Positions 17,007-25,527 of a stretch of DNA of 64,000 nt are shown here, piece after piece. Made by a program: the position numbers and the translations under genes. The stretch spans positions 62,001 through 126,000 of the forward strand of contig NZ_BLJF01000001.1 in assembly GCF_009932335.1 (NCBI RefSeq), in the 5' to 3' direction. The notes below the pieces were generated by a model. The model ran no database searches, was not told the origin of the DNA, and worked only from the letters and a program-made list of their open reading frames with translations. The stretch comes from Pseudomonas asiatica (lineage in GTDB: Bacteria > Pseudomonadota > Gammaproteobacteria > Pseudomonadales > Pseudomonadaceae). How positions within the stretch are numbered: position 1 is the stretch's first letter; the number at the start of each line of letters is the position of its first letter.

Positions 17007-18689
17007 ATGTTGCAGACCCGCATCATCAAGCCCGCCGAGGGCGCCCACGCCTACCCCCTGCTGATCAAGCGACTGCTGATGTCTGGCAGCCGCTATGAAA
17101 AGACCCGCGAAATCGTCTACCGAGACCAGATGCGGCTGACCTACCCCCAGCTCAACGAGCGCATCGCGCGCCTGGCCAACGTGCTGACCGAAGCCGGGGT
17201 AAAGGCCGGTGACACCGTGGCGGTGATGGACTGGGACAGCCACCGCTACCTGGAATGCATGTTCACCATCCCGATGATCGGTGCGGTGGTGCACACCATC
17301 AACGTGCGCCTGTCGCCCGAGCAGATTCTATACACCATGAACCACGCCGAAGACCGCGTGGTGCTGGTCAACAGTGACTTCGTCGGCCTGTACCAGGCCA
17401 TCGCCGGGCAACTGACCACCGTCGACAAGACCGTGCTGCTGACCGACGGCCCGGACAAGTCAGCCGAGCTGCCCAACCTGGTGGGCGAGTACGAGCAACT
17501 GCTGGCCGCTGCCAGCCCGCGCTACGATTTCCCGGACTTCGACGAGAACTCGGTGGCCACCACCTTCTACACCACTGGCACCACCGGCAACCCCAAGGGT
17601 GTGTACTTCACTCATCGGCAACTGGTGCTGCACACCCTGGCCGAAGCTTCAGTGACTGGCAGCATCGACAGCGTGCGCCTGCTGGGTAGCAACGACGTGT
17701 ACATGCCCATCACGCCGATGTTCCACGTGCACGCCTGGGGCATTCCCTACGCCGCCACCATGCTCGGCATGAAGCAGGTGTATCCGGGGCGCTACGAGCC
17801 GGACATGCTGGTCAAACTGTGGCGCGAAGAGAAGGTCACCTTCTCCCATTGCGTGCCGACCATCCTGCAGATGCTGCTCAACTGCCCGACCTCCCAAGGT
17901 CAGGACTTCGGCGGCTGGAAGATCATCATCGGCGGCAGCGCACTCAACCGCTCGTTGTACCAGGCCGCCCTGGCACGCGGCATCCAGCTGACCGCTGCGT
18001 ATGGCATGTCCGAGACCTGCCCGCTGATTTCCGCCGCCCACCTGAACGACGAACTGCAGGCCGGCAGCGAGGATGAGCGCGTCACCTACCGCATCAAGGC
18101 CGGCGTGCCGGTGCCGCTGGTGGAGGCGGCCATCGTCGACGGCGACGGCAACTTCCTGCCCGCCGACGGTGAAACCCAGGGCGAGCTGGTACTGCGTGCG
18201 CCATGGCTGACCATGGGCTACTTCAAGGAACCGGAAAAGAGCGAAGAGCTGTGGCAGGGCGGGTGGTTGCACACCGGTGATGTCGCCACGCTCGACGGCA
18301 TGGGCTATATCGACATCCGCGACCGTATCAAGGATGTGATCAAGACCGGTGGCGAGTGGATTTCCTCGCTCGACCTCGAAGACCTGATCAGCCGTCACCC
18401 GGCCGTGCGCGAAGTGGCGGTGGTAGGGGTGGCCGACCCGCAGTGGGGTGAACGCCCGTTTGCCCTGCTGGTGGTGCGCGAAGACCAGGTCATCGACGCC
18501 AAGGCGCTGAAGGAACACCTCAAGCCGTTCGTCGAACAAGGGCACATCAACAAGTGGGCGATTCCAAGCCAGATCGCCGTTGTTACCGAAATTCCCAAGA
18601 CCAGTGTCGGCAAGCTCGACAAGAAACGCATCCGCCAGGACATCGTCCAGTGGCAGGCCAGCAACAGCGCGTTCCTCTCCACGCTGTAA
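17007..18689 (+). CDS. Medium-chain fatty-acid--CoA ligase (AlkK/FadD-like)
   Basis: 560 residues of the ANL adenylating superfamily. P-loop motif FYTTGTTGNPKGVYFTHRQL near residues 188-207, the ADP-forming motif AAYGMSETCP, and the hinge GWLHTGDVATLDGMGYIDIR with DRIKDVIKTGGEWISS are all present; the catalytic Lys lies in TSVGKLDKKRIR. It activates a free fatty acid as acyl-AMP then acyl-CoA. The likely orthologue in KT2440 (PP_0763) has been used as a medium-chain 3-hydroxy-fatty-acid CoA ligase for PHA synthesis (recalled). AAAAGGG precedes ATG 17007. It stands before the DUF1302/DUF1329 pair. Confidence 0.9.
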   Translation: MLQTRIIKPAEGAHAYPLLIKRLLMSGSRYEKTREIVYRDQMRLTYPQLNERIARLANVLTEAGVKAGDTVAVMDWDSHRYLECMFTIPMIGAVVHTINVRLSPEQILYTMNHAEDRVVLVNSDFVGLYQAIAGQLTTVDKTVLLTDGPDKSAELPNLVGEYEQLLAAASPRYDFPDFDENSVATTFYTTGTTGNPKGVYFTHRQLVLHTLAEASVTGSIDSVRLLGSNDVYMPITPMFHVHAWGIPYAATMLGMKQVYPGRYEPDMLVKLWREEKVTFSHCVPTILQMLLNCPTSQGQDFGGWKIIIGGSALNRSLYQAALARGIQLTAAYGMSETCPLISAAHLNDELQAGSEDERVTYRIKAGVPVPLVEAAIVDGDGNFLPADGETQGELVLRAPWLTMGYFKEPEKSEELWQGGWLHTGDVATLDGMGYIDIRDRIKDVIKTGGEWISSLDLEDLISRHPAVREVAVVGVADPQWGERPFALLVVREDQVIDAKALKEHLKPFVEQGHINKWAIPSQIAVVTEIPKTSVGKLDKKRIRQDIVQWQASNSAFLSTL

Positions 18690-19020
18690 CCGCCATGCGG
18701 GTCGCGCAGTGCAGCGCGCGACCCGCATGCTAGAGAGGTGGAACCTTGCCAAACGGCAGAAATACGCCATCCTTTAGCACTGCCAGCGCGCAGCCGGGGC
18801 AACACGGCAGCGAGTTGGCCGCACGGAGCGCAAATCACACTTTAGAGGGATCAAGCGCCTGTGCCTTGCTGGCTATAGTCGGGGCCAGGGGATTTTCAGG
18901 AATGGGGGAGGCGACATGCGCAAGCCGTGTCGCCGCGGGCGCAAGCCTGCAAACCGGTCGCTCGGGCCGTTCTTGAAAGGACTCACTGCCATAACAAAAA
19001 AAGTACATGGAGTAGCGTCG
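18690..19020. other. 331-bp leader region before the DUF1302 gene
   Basis: Contains a 14-bp perfect hairpin CATGCGGGTCGCGC...GCGCGACCCGCATG at 18694-18729 just after the ligase stop (no T run, so transcript end or stability element), a possible -10 TATAGT around 18873-18878, and an A-rich AACAAAAA at 18993-19000 directly before the ribosome site. No gene seen. Confidence 0.55.
18993..19000 (+). promoter_or_regulatory. Candidate Hfq/Crc catabolite-repression target
   Basis: AACAAAAA fits the AANAANAA motif bound by Hfq with Crc in Pseudomonas mRNAs. It lies just upstream of GGAG of the DUF1302 gene, the usual position for translational repression. A match by consensus only. Confidence 0.45.
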
Positions 19021-20907
19021 ATGAAATCTGCAAACCTGTTCTGGCGCCGGGCCAAGTTGCCCCTGGCCGTCAGCCTTGCTTCCACGCTCGCAAGTCCTGC
19101 TTTCGCTGTCAGTTTCAACATTGGTGAAATCGAAGGCCAGTTCGACTCGTCGCTCTCCATCGGCGCCAGCTGGTCGACGGCCAACCCGAACAAGAACCTG
19201 ATCGGGGTGAACAACGGCGGCAAGGGCCTGTCGCAGACATCCGACGATGGCCACCTGAACTTCAAGAAGGGCGAAACCTTCTCCAAGATCTTCAAGGGTA
19301 TCCATGACCTGGAGCTCAAGTACGGCGACACCGGTGTGTTCGTCCGCGGCAAGTACTGGTACGACTTCGAACTGAAGGACGAAGGCCGCGAGTTCAAGGA
19401 CATCAGCGACTCCAACCGCAAGGAAGGCGCCAAATCGTCCGGTGCCGAACTGCTCGACGCATTCGTCTACCACAACTACTCCATCGGCGATCAGCCAGGC
19501 TCGGTGCGCTTGGGCAAGCAGGTGGTGAGCTGGGGTGAAAGTACCTTCATCGGTGGCGGCATCAACTCGATCAACCCGATCGACGTGTCGGCGTTCCGCC
19601 GCCCGGGGGCCGAGATCAAGGAAGGCCTGATTCCGGTCAACATGTTCTACATTTCGCAGAGCCTGACCGACAACCTGTCGGCGGAGGCTTTCTACCAGAT
19701 CGAATGGGACCAGACGGTCGTCGACAACTGCGGCACCTTCTTCTCCCAGCCAGACATCATTGCCGACGGCTGTACCGACAACCTGCGCGTGCTCAACAGC
19801 AGTCGCACAGTGCCGGGGGCGGCGCAGCAATTCCTTGCCACCCGTGGCGTGGACATCAATGAGGAAGGGGTGATGGTGCGCCGCGGCGCCGACCGCGATG
19901 CGCGTGACAGCGGCCAGTTTGGCGTGGCAATGCGCTACATGTTCGAGCCGCTGGACACCGAGTTTGGCGCCTACTTCATGAACTACCACAGCCGTGCGCC
20001 AATCTTCAGTGCTACCGGGGCCGCGCCTTCAGTGTTCGCCGGCCTGAGCGCATTGCCTGCACAGCTGCGCGCATTGGCACCGCTGATCGTGGCAGGTAAC
20101 TCCGAGTACTTCGTCGAATACCCCGAGGACATCCGCCTTTATGGCTTGAGCTTCTCTACCACGTTGCCCACCGGGACCGCCTGGAGCGGCGAACTCAGCT
20201 ACCGCCCCAACGCACCGGTGCAACTGAATACCACGGATATCCTGTTCGCCGGGGTCCGCCCCATTGGCGGTGCCTTGAGCAACGCTTCGCTGCTGACCGG
20301 TACGCCGGGGCAGGACTTGCACGGGTATCGCCGCAAGGAGATCACTCAGTTCCAGACCACCCTCACGCATTTCTTCGACCAGGTAATGGGCGCCAGCCGC
20401 ATGACCGTGGTGGGCGAGCTGGGTGTCACCCATGTGGGCGGCCTGGAGAGCGCCCACGATACCCGCTACGGTCGCGATCCGGTGTTTGGTCCAGGCCCGC
20501 TGCCATCCACCGGTGGGGCAAACACCTGTCAGGCCCTGAATACCAGCACCATCGCAGGCGCTGGTGCCGGTGCCTCCACCGCCAACCTGAGCCGCAACTG
20601 CGAGAACGATGGCTTTACCACCAGCACTTCCTGGGGTTACCGCGCCCGAGTCATCTGGGACTACAACGATGTCTTTGCCGGGGTCAACCTGAAACCCAGC
20701 GTGGCCTGGTCGCATGACGTCTCCGGCTATTCGCCGGGCCCTGGCGCCAACTTCGAGGAAGGCCGCAAGGCCGTCAGCCTGGGCCTCGACGCCGAGTACC
20801 AGAACACCTACACGGCAAGCCTGTCGTACACCAACTTCTTCGATGGCAAGTACACCACCGTGGATGACCGCGACTTCGTCGCGCTCAGCTTCGGCGTGAA
20901 CTTCTAA
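19021..20907 (+). CDS. DUF1302-family outer-membrane protein
   Basis: 628 residues from MKSANLFWRRAKLPL with a signal peptide ending near SPAFA (residue 32). The mature part is rich in alternating beta strands with aromatic ends and finishes with VALSFGVNF, a terminal Phe typical of outer-membrane beta-barrels. DUF1302 proteins recur beside DUF1329 proteins and lipid or hydrophobic-compound genes; a transport or surface role is inferred. ATG at 19021 is chosen over an open upstream frame because of the signal peptide and GGAG. 25 bp before the DUF1329 gene. Confidence 0.88.
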   Translation: MKSANLFWRRAKLPLAVSLASTLASPAFAVSFNIGEIEGQFDSSLSIGASWSTANPNKNLIGVNNGGKGLSQTSDDGHLNFKKGETFSKIFKGIHDLELKYGDTGVFVRGKYWYDFELKDEGREFKDISDSNRKEGAKSSGAELLDAFVYHNYSIGDQPGSVRLGKQVVSWGESTFIGGGINSINPIDVSAFRRPGAEIKEGLIPVNMFYISQSLTDNLSAEAFYQIEWDQTVVDNCGTFFSQPDIIADGCTDNLRVLNSSRTVPGAAQQFLATRGVDINEEGVMVRRGADRDARDSGQFGVAMRYMFEPLDTEFGAYFMNYHSRAPIFSATGAAPSVFAGLSALPAQLRALAPLIVAGNSEYFVEYPEDIRLYGLSFSTTLPTGTAWSGELSYRPNAPVQLNTTDILFAGVRPIGGALSNASLLTGTPGQDLHGYRRKEITQFQTTLTHFFDQVMGASRMTVVGELGVTHVGGLESAHDTRYGRDPVFGPGPLPSTGGANTCQALNTSTIAGAGAGASTANLSRNCENDGFTTSTSWGYRARVIWDYNDVFAGVNLKPSVAWSHDVSGYSPGPGANFEEGRKAVSLGLDAEYQNTYTASLSYTNFFDGKYTTVDDRDFVALSFGVNF

Positions 20908-20932
20908 GCATTCAGATCCAGGACGACACGAC

Positions 20933-22297
20933 ATGAACAAGACCAGAAGTCTGCTGCAAGCCGGTGTGCTGGGCCTGTCCCTGCTGGCGACCAGCGTCAT
21001 GGCTGCAGTATCCGCCGACGAGGCGGCCAAGCTGGGCAGTACCTTGACTCCGATGGGTGCCGAAAAGGCTGGCAACGCCGATGGCTCGATCGGCCCGTGG
21101 GAACCGCTGTCCAAGAGCGCGGGCAGCGTCGACGGCAAGGGCTTCCTGTCCGACCCGTACGGCAGTGACAAGCCGCTGTTCACCATCACCGCGCAGAACG
21201 CCGACCAGTACAAGGACAAGCTCTCGCCGGGCCAGCTGGCCATGCTCAAGCGCTATCCGGACACCTTCAAGATCCCGGTATTCAAGACCCATCGCGGTTC
21301 CACGGTGCCGGCCGATGTGTTCGCTGCCATCAAGGAAAACGCTACCAAGACCACCCTGGTCGAAGGCGGCAACGGTCTGAACAACTTCCGCACGGCTGTA
21401 CCGTTCCCGATCCCGAAAAGCGGCCTGGAGGTGATCTGGAACCACATCACCCGCTACCGGGGCGGTAGCGTCAGCCGTCTGGTGACCCAGGCAACGCCGC
21501 AGCAGAACGGCTCTTTCAACCCGGTATACTTCTCCGACCAGTTCGTCTTCCGCGAAAGAATGAAGGATTACGACCCGAACAACCCGGGCAACATCCTGTT
21601 CTACTTCAAGCAGGAAGTGACCGCGCCTGCGCGCCTGGCCGGTACCGTGCTGCTGGTGCACGAAACCCTCGACCAGGTGAAGGAACCACGCAAGGCGTGG
21701 ATCTACAACGCCGGTCAGCGCCGCGTACGCCAGGCACCACAAGTGTCGTACGACGGCCCGGGTACCGCCGCCGACGGTTTGCGCACCTCCGACAACCTGG
21801 ACATGTTCAACGGTGCGCCAGACCGCTATGACTGGAAGCTGGAAGGCAAGAAGGAGATGTACATCGCGTCCAACGCCTTCAAACTCGACGACCCCAAGCT
21901 CAAGTACACCGACATCATCAAGGCCGGGCACATCAATCAGGACCTGGCCCGTTACGAGCTGCGCCGTGTATGGCACGTGGTCGCCACCCTCAAGCCGGGC
22001 CAGCGGCACATCTATGCCAAGCGTGACTTCTACATCGACGAGGACACCTGGCAGGCGGCGGTGATTGACCAGTACGACGGCCGTGGCCAACTGTGGCGCG
22101 TGTCCGAGGCACATGCCCAGCCGTACTACAACGTGGAAGTCCCGTGGTACACCCTGGAAGCCATCTATGACCTGCAGTCGGGCCGTTACCTGGCCTTGGG
22201 CATGAAGAACGAAGAGAAGCGCGCCTACGACTTCGGCTTCAGTGCCAGCAAGGCTGACTTCCAGCCAGCGGCACTGCGCCAGTCGGGTATTCGCTGA
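20933..22297 (+). CDS. DUF1329-family periplasmic protein
   Basis: 454 residues with signal peptide (cleavage near SVMAA, residue 25). LolB/LolA-like beta scaffolds are reported for DUF1329, which fits a periplasmic lipid- or hydrophobe-carrying role; this is inferred. Segments such as GGNGLNNFRTAVPFPIPKSG and WVYNAG-like WIYNAGQRRVRQAP are the family hallmarks. It pairs with the preceding DUF1302 barrel and ends at a terminator, so the two form an operon. Confidence 0.88.
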   Translation: MNKTRSLLQAGVLGLSLLATSVMAAVSADEAAKLGSTLTPMGAEKAGNADGSIGPWEPLSKSAGSVDGKGFLSDPYGSDKPLFTITAQNADQYKDKLSPGQLAMLKRYPDTFKIPVFKTHRGSTVPADVFAAIKENATKTTLVEGGNGLNNFRTAVPFPIPKSGLEVIWNHITRYRGGSVSRLVTQATPQQNGSFNPVYFSDQFVFRERMKDYDPNNPGNILFYFKQEVTAPARLAGTVLLVHETLDQVKEPRKAWIYNAGQRRVRQAPQVSYDGPGTAADGLRTSDNLDMFNGAPDRYDWKLEGKKEMYIASNAFKLDDPKLKYTDIIKAGHINQDLARYELRRVWHVVATLKPGQRHIYAKRDFYIDEDTWQAAVIDQYDGRGQLWRVSEAHAQPYYNVEVPWYTLEAIYDLQSGRYLALGMKNEEKRAYDFGFSASKADFQPAALRQSGIR

Positions 22298-22330
22298 TCT
22301 GAAAACGCGTCACGCCGTGTCATCTCAGAG

Positions 22331-22356
22331 CGCCCCGGCTAGCCCGGGGCGTTTTT
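22331..22356 (+). terminator. Terminator of the DUF1302-DUF1329 operon
   Basis: CGCCCCGG and CCGGGGCG arms (22331-22351) followed by TTTTT. Confidence 0.9.
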
Positions 22357-22360
22357 ATTT

Positions 22361-22470
22361 CCTGTACCGGCCCCTTCGCGGGCGCGCCCGCTCCCGCATG
22401 TACTGCACTGGGCTTGAAGCCTGCGCAATCCCTGTAGGAGCGGGTTCACCCGCGAAGAGGCCGGAACAGG
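22361..22470. repeat. REP pair with unlike arms (GCGGGCGCGCCCGCTCCCGCA / GCGGGTGAACCCGCTCCTACAGG)
   Basis: Left arm CCTGTACCGGCCCCTTCGCG then GGCGCGCCCGC; right arm CCTGTAGGAGCGGGTTCACC then CGCGAAGAGGCCGG. Same layout as the other REP pairs, placed just after a terminator. Confidence 0.82.
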
Positions 22471-22650
22471 CAATAAAGCTGGTGAATACCTCCCCAAACC
22501 CCCGCCCCAGCCGCTGTCCATTAGTCATGTTGCTTTTTGTCGCAGTCTTTTCCAGTGGAATTGCGCCCATCATCTTCAAATGCGTAGCGTTACCCGCTAG
22601 TCTCGCAAGCATCCATACCGCCGTAGTCTTCCAACCAGAACGAGCCGGCC
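22471..22650. other. Promoter region of the LuxR-type regulator gene
   Basis: 180 bp with locally AT-rich sequence around 22530-22580. No convincing -35/-10 pair or operator was identified. Together with the REP pair and terminator it fills the 353-bp gap after the DUF1329 gene. Confidence 0.4.
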
Positions 22651-25368
22651 ATGACAGATCTGTCCCGTACGCATGGATTCACCAGCCAGGCCCTGGGCCT
22701 GCTGGACGGGCGTTTCTTCCGGCCGCCCTTGCCGGACGGCCATGTGCCGCGCCTGCGCCTGTGTCAGCGGCTGCAAGCCGGTCTCGGCGGGCGGTTGTTA
22801 CTGGTCAACGCCCCGGCGGGGTTCGGCAAAAGCTCCCTTGCCATCGAATTTTGCGAAGCGCTGCCCGAGCACTGGCGTAGCCTGTGGCTGGGCCTGAGCC
22901 AACGGGATGCCGACCCTGGCCGATTCCTCGAACGCCTGCTCGAAGGCCTGCAGCAGTACTGCCCGGCGCTGGGCGGCCAGGCCATGGGCCTGCTGAAAAT
23001 GCGCCAGCGCCACCAGCCGTTCGCCTTCGAGGAATGGCTCGACGGCCTGCTAGACGAGTTGGCGCTGTACCTGCAAGCCGATACTCCCTTGTTGCTGGTG
23101 CTGGACGACTATCACCTGGCCCAGGGGCCGGTGCTCGACCGCTGCCTGCAGTTCTTCCTCAATCACCTGCCCCCCGGCCTGGTGCTGCTGGTCACCAGCC
23201 GCCAACGCCCGGATTGGCACCTGGCGCGCCTGCGCCTGTCGCGGCAACTGGTCGAACTCAACGAGCAGGACTTGCGCCTGACTACCGAAGAATCACTGGC
23301 GGTGATCGGCCGTCAACCCACCGGCCTGCGTGGCCAGGCCCTGGACAACCTGATCCAGCGCAGCGACGGTTGGGTGGCCGGGTTGCGTTTCTGGCAGCTG
23401 GCGGCAAGCGAGTCCGCTGACGAGCAGGCCTTGCCCCAGGCCTTGCATGGCGGCGAGGGCCTGATCCGTGACTATCTGCTGGAAGAAGTCATCGACATGC
23501 TGCCCGCCGATGTACAGGCCTTCCTGTACGAAACGGCCTGCCAGGAACGTTTCTGCTCCCCGCTGTGCGATGCCGTACGCGGCCGCCACGACAGTGCCGC
23601 GATCCTGCGTTTCTTGCAGGCGCACCAGGTGTTCCTGGTGCCGCTGGACGAGCATGGCCACTGGTTCCGCTATCACCACCTGTTCTCCGACCTGTTGCGC
23701 AGCCGCCAGGCCAGCGAGCCGCTGGCCGACCTGCAGTTGCGTGCCTGCCGCTGGTTCGAAAGCCAGGGCCTGCTGGACGAAGCGGTAGAACAGGCCCTGC
23801 GCGCCGGTTACCTCGATGTCGCCGCCGACCTGGTGCAGAGCCTGTCCGAGGAGCAACTGCTGGCCGAACAGAACGTCGGCATGTTGCTGCGCTGGAAGAT
23901 GGACCTGCCCGACAGCCTGCTGATCAGCACGCCGCGGCTGATCGTGCTGTACAGCTGGGCGTTGGGCCTGGCGTGCCAGTTGGACGCGGCCGAGGACCTG
24001 GCGGGGTATCTCAGCCGCTTCCTGCCCGCGCCTTCGGCAACCGCGCAAAAGTCCATGCTGGCCCAGTGGCTGGCGCTGAGTGGTGTGATCGCCCGTGGCC
24101 GTGGTGATCGCGAGCGCACCCTGGCCTATTGCGGTGAAGCGCTGCAGAGCTTGCCGAGCAAGCGTTATGGCCAACGCCTGGTATGCCTGTCGACGCTGTC
24201 CAACCTGGCGATAGCCGATGGCGATTTCTGGCGGGCCCGCGGCTGGAACCGTGAGGCGCTGGAGTTGGCCCAGCGTGTCGGCAACCCGTTGTTCGAGGCC
24301 CTGGCCCATTACGACCGGGCGCGGGTGCTGCATGCCCGTGGCGAGGTGTTGCGCGCACTGGACGAAGTGCGCGAGGGGCTGCAACGCCTGCAAGGACTGT
24401 CGGCACAGCGGCTGTATGCCGTGCGCGCCCGCTTGACGCTTTACGAAGGCTACCTGCTGGTATCGCGCCTGCAGCCGTCCCAGGGCCGTGCCCGCTTGCG
24501 TGCGGGGCTGGGCGAGGCGCGGGCCTGCCGTGATATCAGTGTGCTCATCGGCCACTGCGTGATCGCTACGCTCGATGGCCGGGAAGGGCACTTTGCCGAG
24601 GCTTTTGCCGAACTGGCCGAGGCCGAGCGGCTGATGCACATCTGGGATGTGCCGCCGGTCTACTACCTGGCCATGATCACCCTGGTCAAATGCGAGTTGT
24701 GGCTGGCCCAGGGGCGCATCGACCTGGCCGAGTCCTGGCTGCTGCGCCTGGGTCAGACCTATGGCGGCGAGCAACCGGCGGCGGCCCCGGAGTTCCACCC
24801 GTTGCTGCCGTTGCACATCGCCTTGCAGCAGGCATCGCTCGAGCGTATCCAGTCGCGTAGCGACGATGCGGCGCAACGCCTGGCCAGCCTGGTCGAGCGC
24901 GGCCAGGCCAGTGGCGGCATGATGCTCAGCGTCAGTGCCATGTGCCAGTGGCTTGGCTTGTTGCTGGGCGAAGGTCGGGAAGAGCAGGCCGCCCAGTTGT
25001 TGCCACGGTTGCTGGTGGCAGCCCAGGGCGGCGTGTTGCAACCGTTCCAGCCTTTGCTGGAGCAGCACCCGCAGTGGCTTCTCGAACAGCTCCAGGCTGT
25101 TGCCGCCTGCCCGGTGCAGGCCGAGTTGCTCAAGCGCCTGCCGCAGATACCAAGCGCCAGCATCGGCAGCGGCGAAGCCCTGAGTAGCCGCGAGTTGGCC
25201 GTGCTCGAGCTGATTGCCCAGGGTTGTTCCAACCAGCAGATCAGCGAGCGGTTGTTCATTTCCCTGCACACGGTGAAAACCCACGCCAGCCATATCAACA
25301 GCAAGCTGGGGGTGGAACGGCGTACCCAGGCGGTGGCGAAGGCCAAGTCCCTGGGGCTGCTGGTGTGA
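22651..25368 (+). CDS. MalT-type LuxR-family transcriptional activator
   Basis: 905 residues, the STAND-ATPase/TPR/LuxR architecture of MalT and AlkS. Walker A is VNAPAGFGKSSLAIEF near residues 52-67; Walker B is LLLVLDDYHLAQG near 146-158. A long helical TPR-like middle follows, then a C-terminal GerE/LuxR helix-turn-helix: LSSRELAVLELIAQGCSNQQ and HTVKTHASHINSKLGV. These proteins bind an inducer and ATP and activate nearby operons. The position right after the ligase-DUF1302-DUF1329 genes suggests it controls them. Confidence 0.92.
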   Translation: MTDLSRTHGFTSQALGLLDGRFFRPPLPDGHVPRLRLCQRLQAGLGGRLLLVNAPAGFGKSSLAIEFCEALPEHWRSLWLGLSQRDADPGRFLERLLEGLQQYCPALGGQAMGLLKMRQRHQPFAFEEWLDGLLDELALYLQADTPLLLVLDDYHLAQGPVLDRCLQFFLNHLPPGLVLLVTSRQRPDWHLARLRLSRQLVELNEQDLRLTTEESLAVIGRQPTGLRGQALDNLIQRSDGWVAGLRFWQLAASESADEQALPQALHGGEGLIRDYLLEEVIDMLPADVQAFLYETACQERFCSPLCDAVRGRHDSAAILRFLQAHQVFLVPLDEHGHWFRYHHLFSDLLRSRQASEPLADLQLRACRWFESQGLLDEAVEQALRAGYLDVAADLVQSLSEEQLLAEQNVGMLLRWKMDLPDSLLISTPRLIVLYSWALGLACQLDAAEDLAGYLSRFLPAPSATAQKSMLAQWLALSGVIARGRGDRERTLAYCGEALQSLPSKRYGQRLVCLSTLSNLAIADGDFWRARGWNREALELAQRVGNPLFEALAHYDRARVLHARGEVLRALDEVREGLQRLQGLSAQRLYAVRARLTLYEGYLLVSRLQPSQGRARLRAGLGEARACRDISVLIGHCVIATLDGREGHFAEAFAELAEAERLMHIWDVPPVYYLAMITLVKCELWLAQGRIDLAESWLLRLGQTYGGEQPAAAPEFHPLLPLHIALQQASLERIQSRSDDAAQRLASLVERGQASGGMMLSVSAMCQWLGLLLGEGREEQAAQLLPRLLVAAQGGVLQPFQPLLEQHPQWLLEQLQAVAACPVQAELLKRLPQIPSASIGSGEALSSRELAVLELIAQGCSNQQISERLFISLHTVKTHASHINSKLGVERRTQAVAKAKSLGLLV

Positions 25369-25462
25369 TATTGGCCCAGCAAGGTCTTGCTCGTTGAAGT
25401 GATGGCTCGAGGCCGTGGCTCGTGGCCGCCAGTGCTCTACCCTCATCTTTCCCGACCAGCTG

Positions 25463-25478
25463 CCGATACAGCTATCGG
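25463..25478. repeat. Short palindrome before the response-regulator gene
   Basis: CCGATA-CAGC-TATCGG, a 6-bp perfect inverted repeat about 50 bp upstream of the start. Could be a weak operator; chance occurrence is possible. Confidence 0.3.
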
Positions 25479-25527
25479 TGGCATCGCCTCGCGCGATTTT
25501 TCAATCATTCCAAGGCAGGTCGTGTTG

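Noticed and set aside
23293..25446. 717-codon minus-strand ORF
   Set aside because: Antisense of the LuxR/MalT regulator; no start signal and Gln/His/Arg-rich shadow composition.
25440..25480. Sigma-28 (FliA) promoter before the TPR response regulator
   Set aside because: GCCGATAC resembles the -10, but no TAAA-type -35 is found at the right distance.
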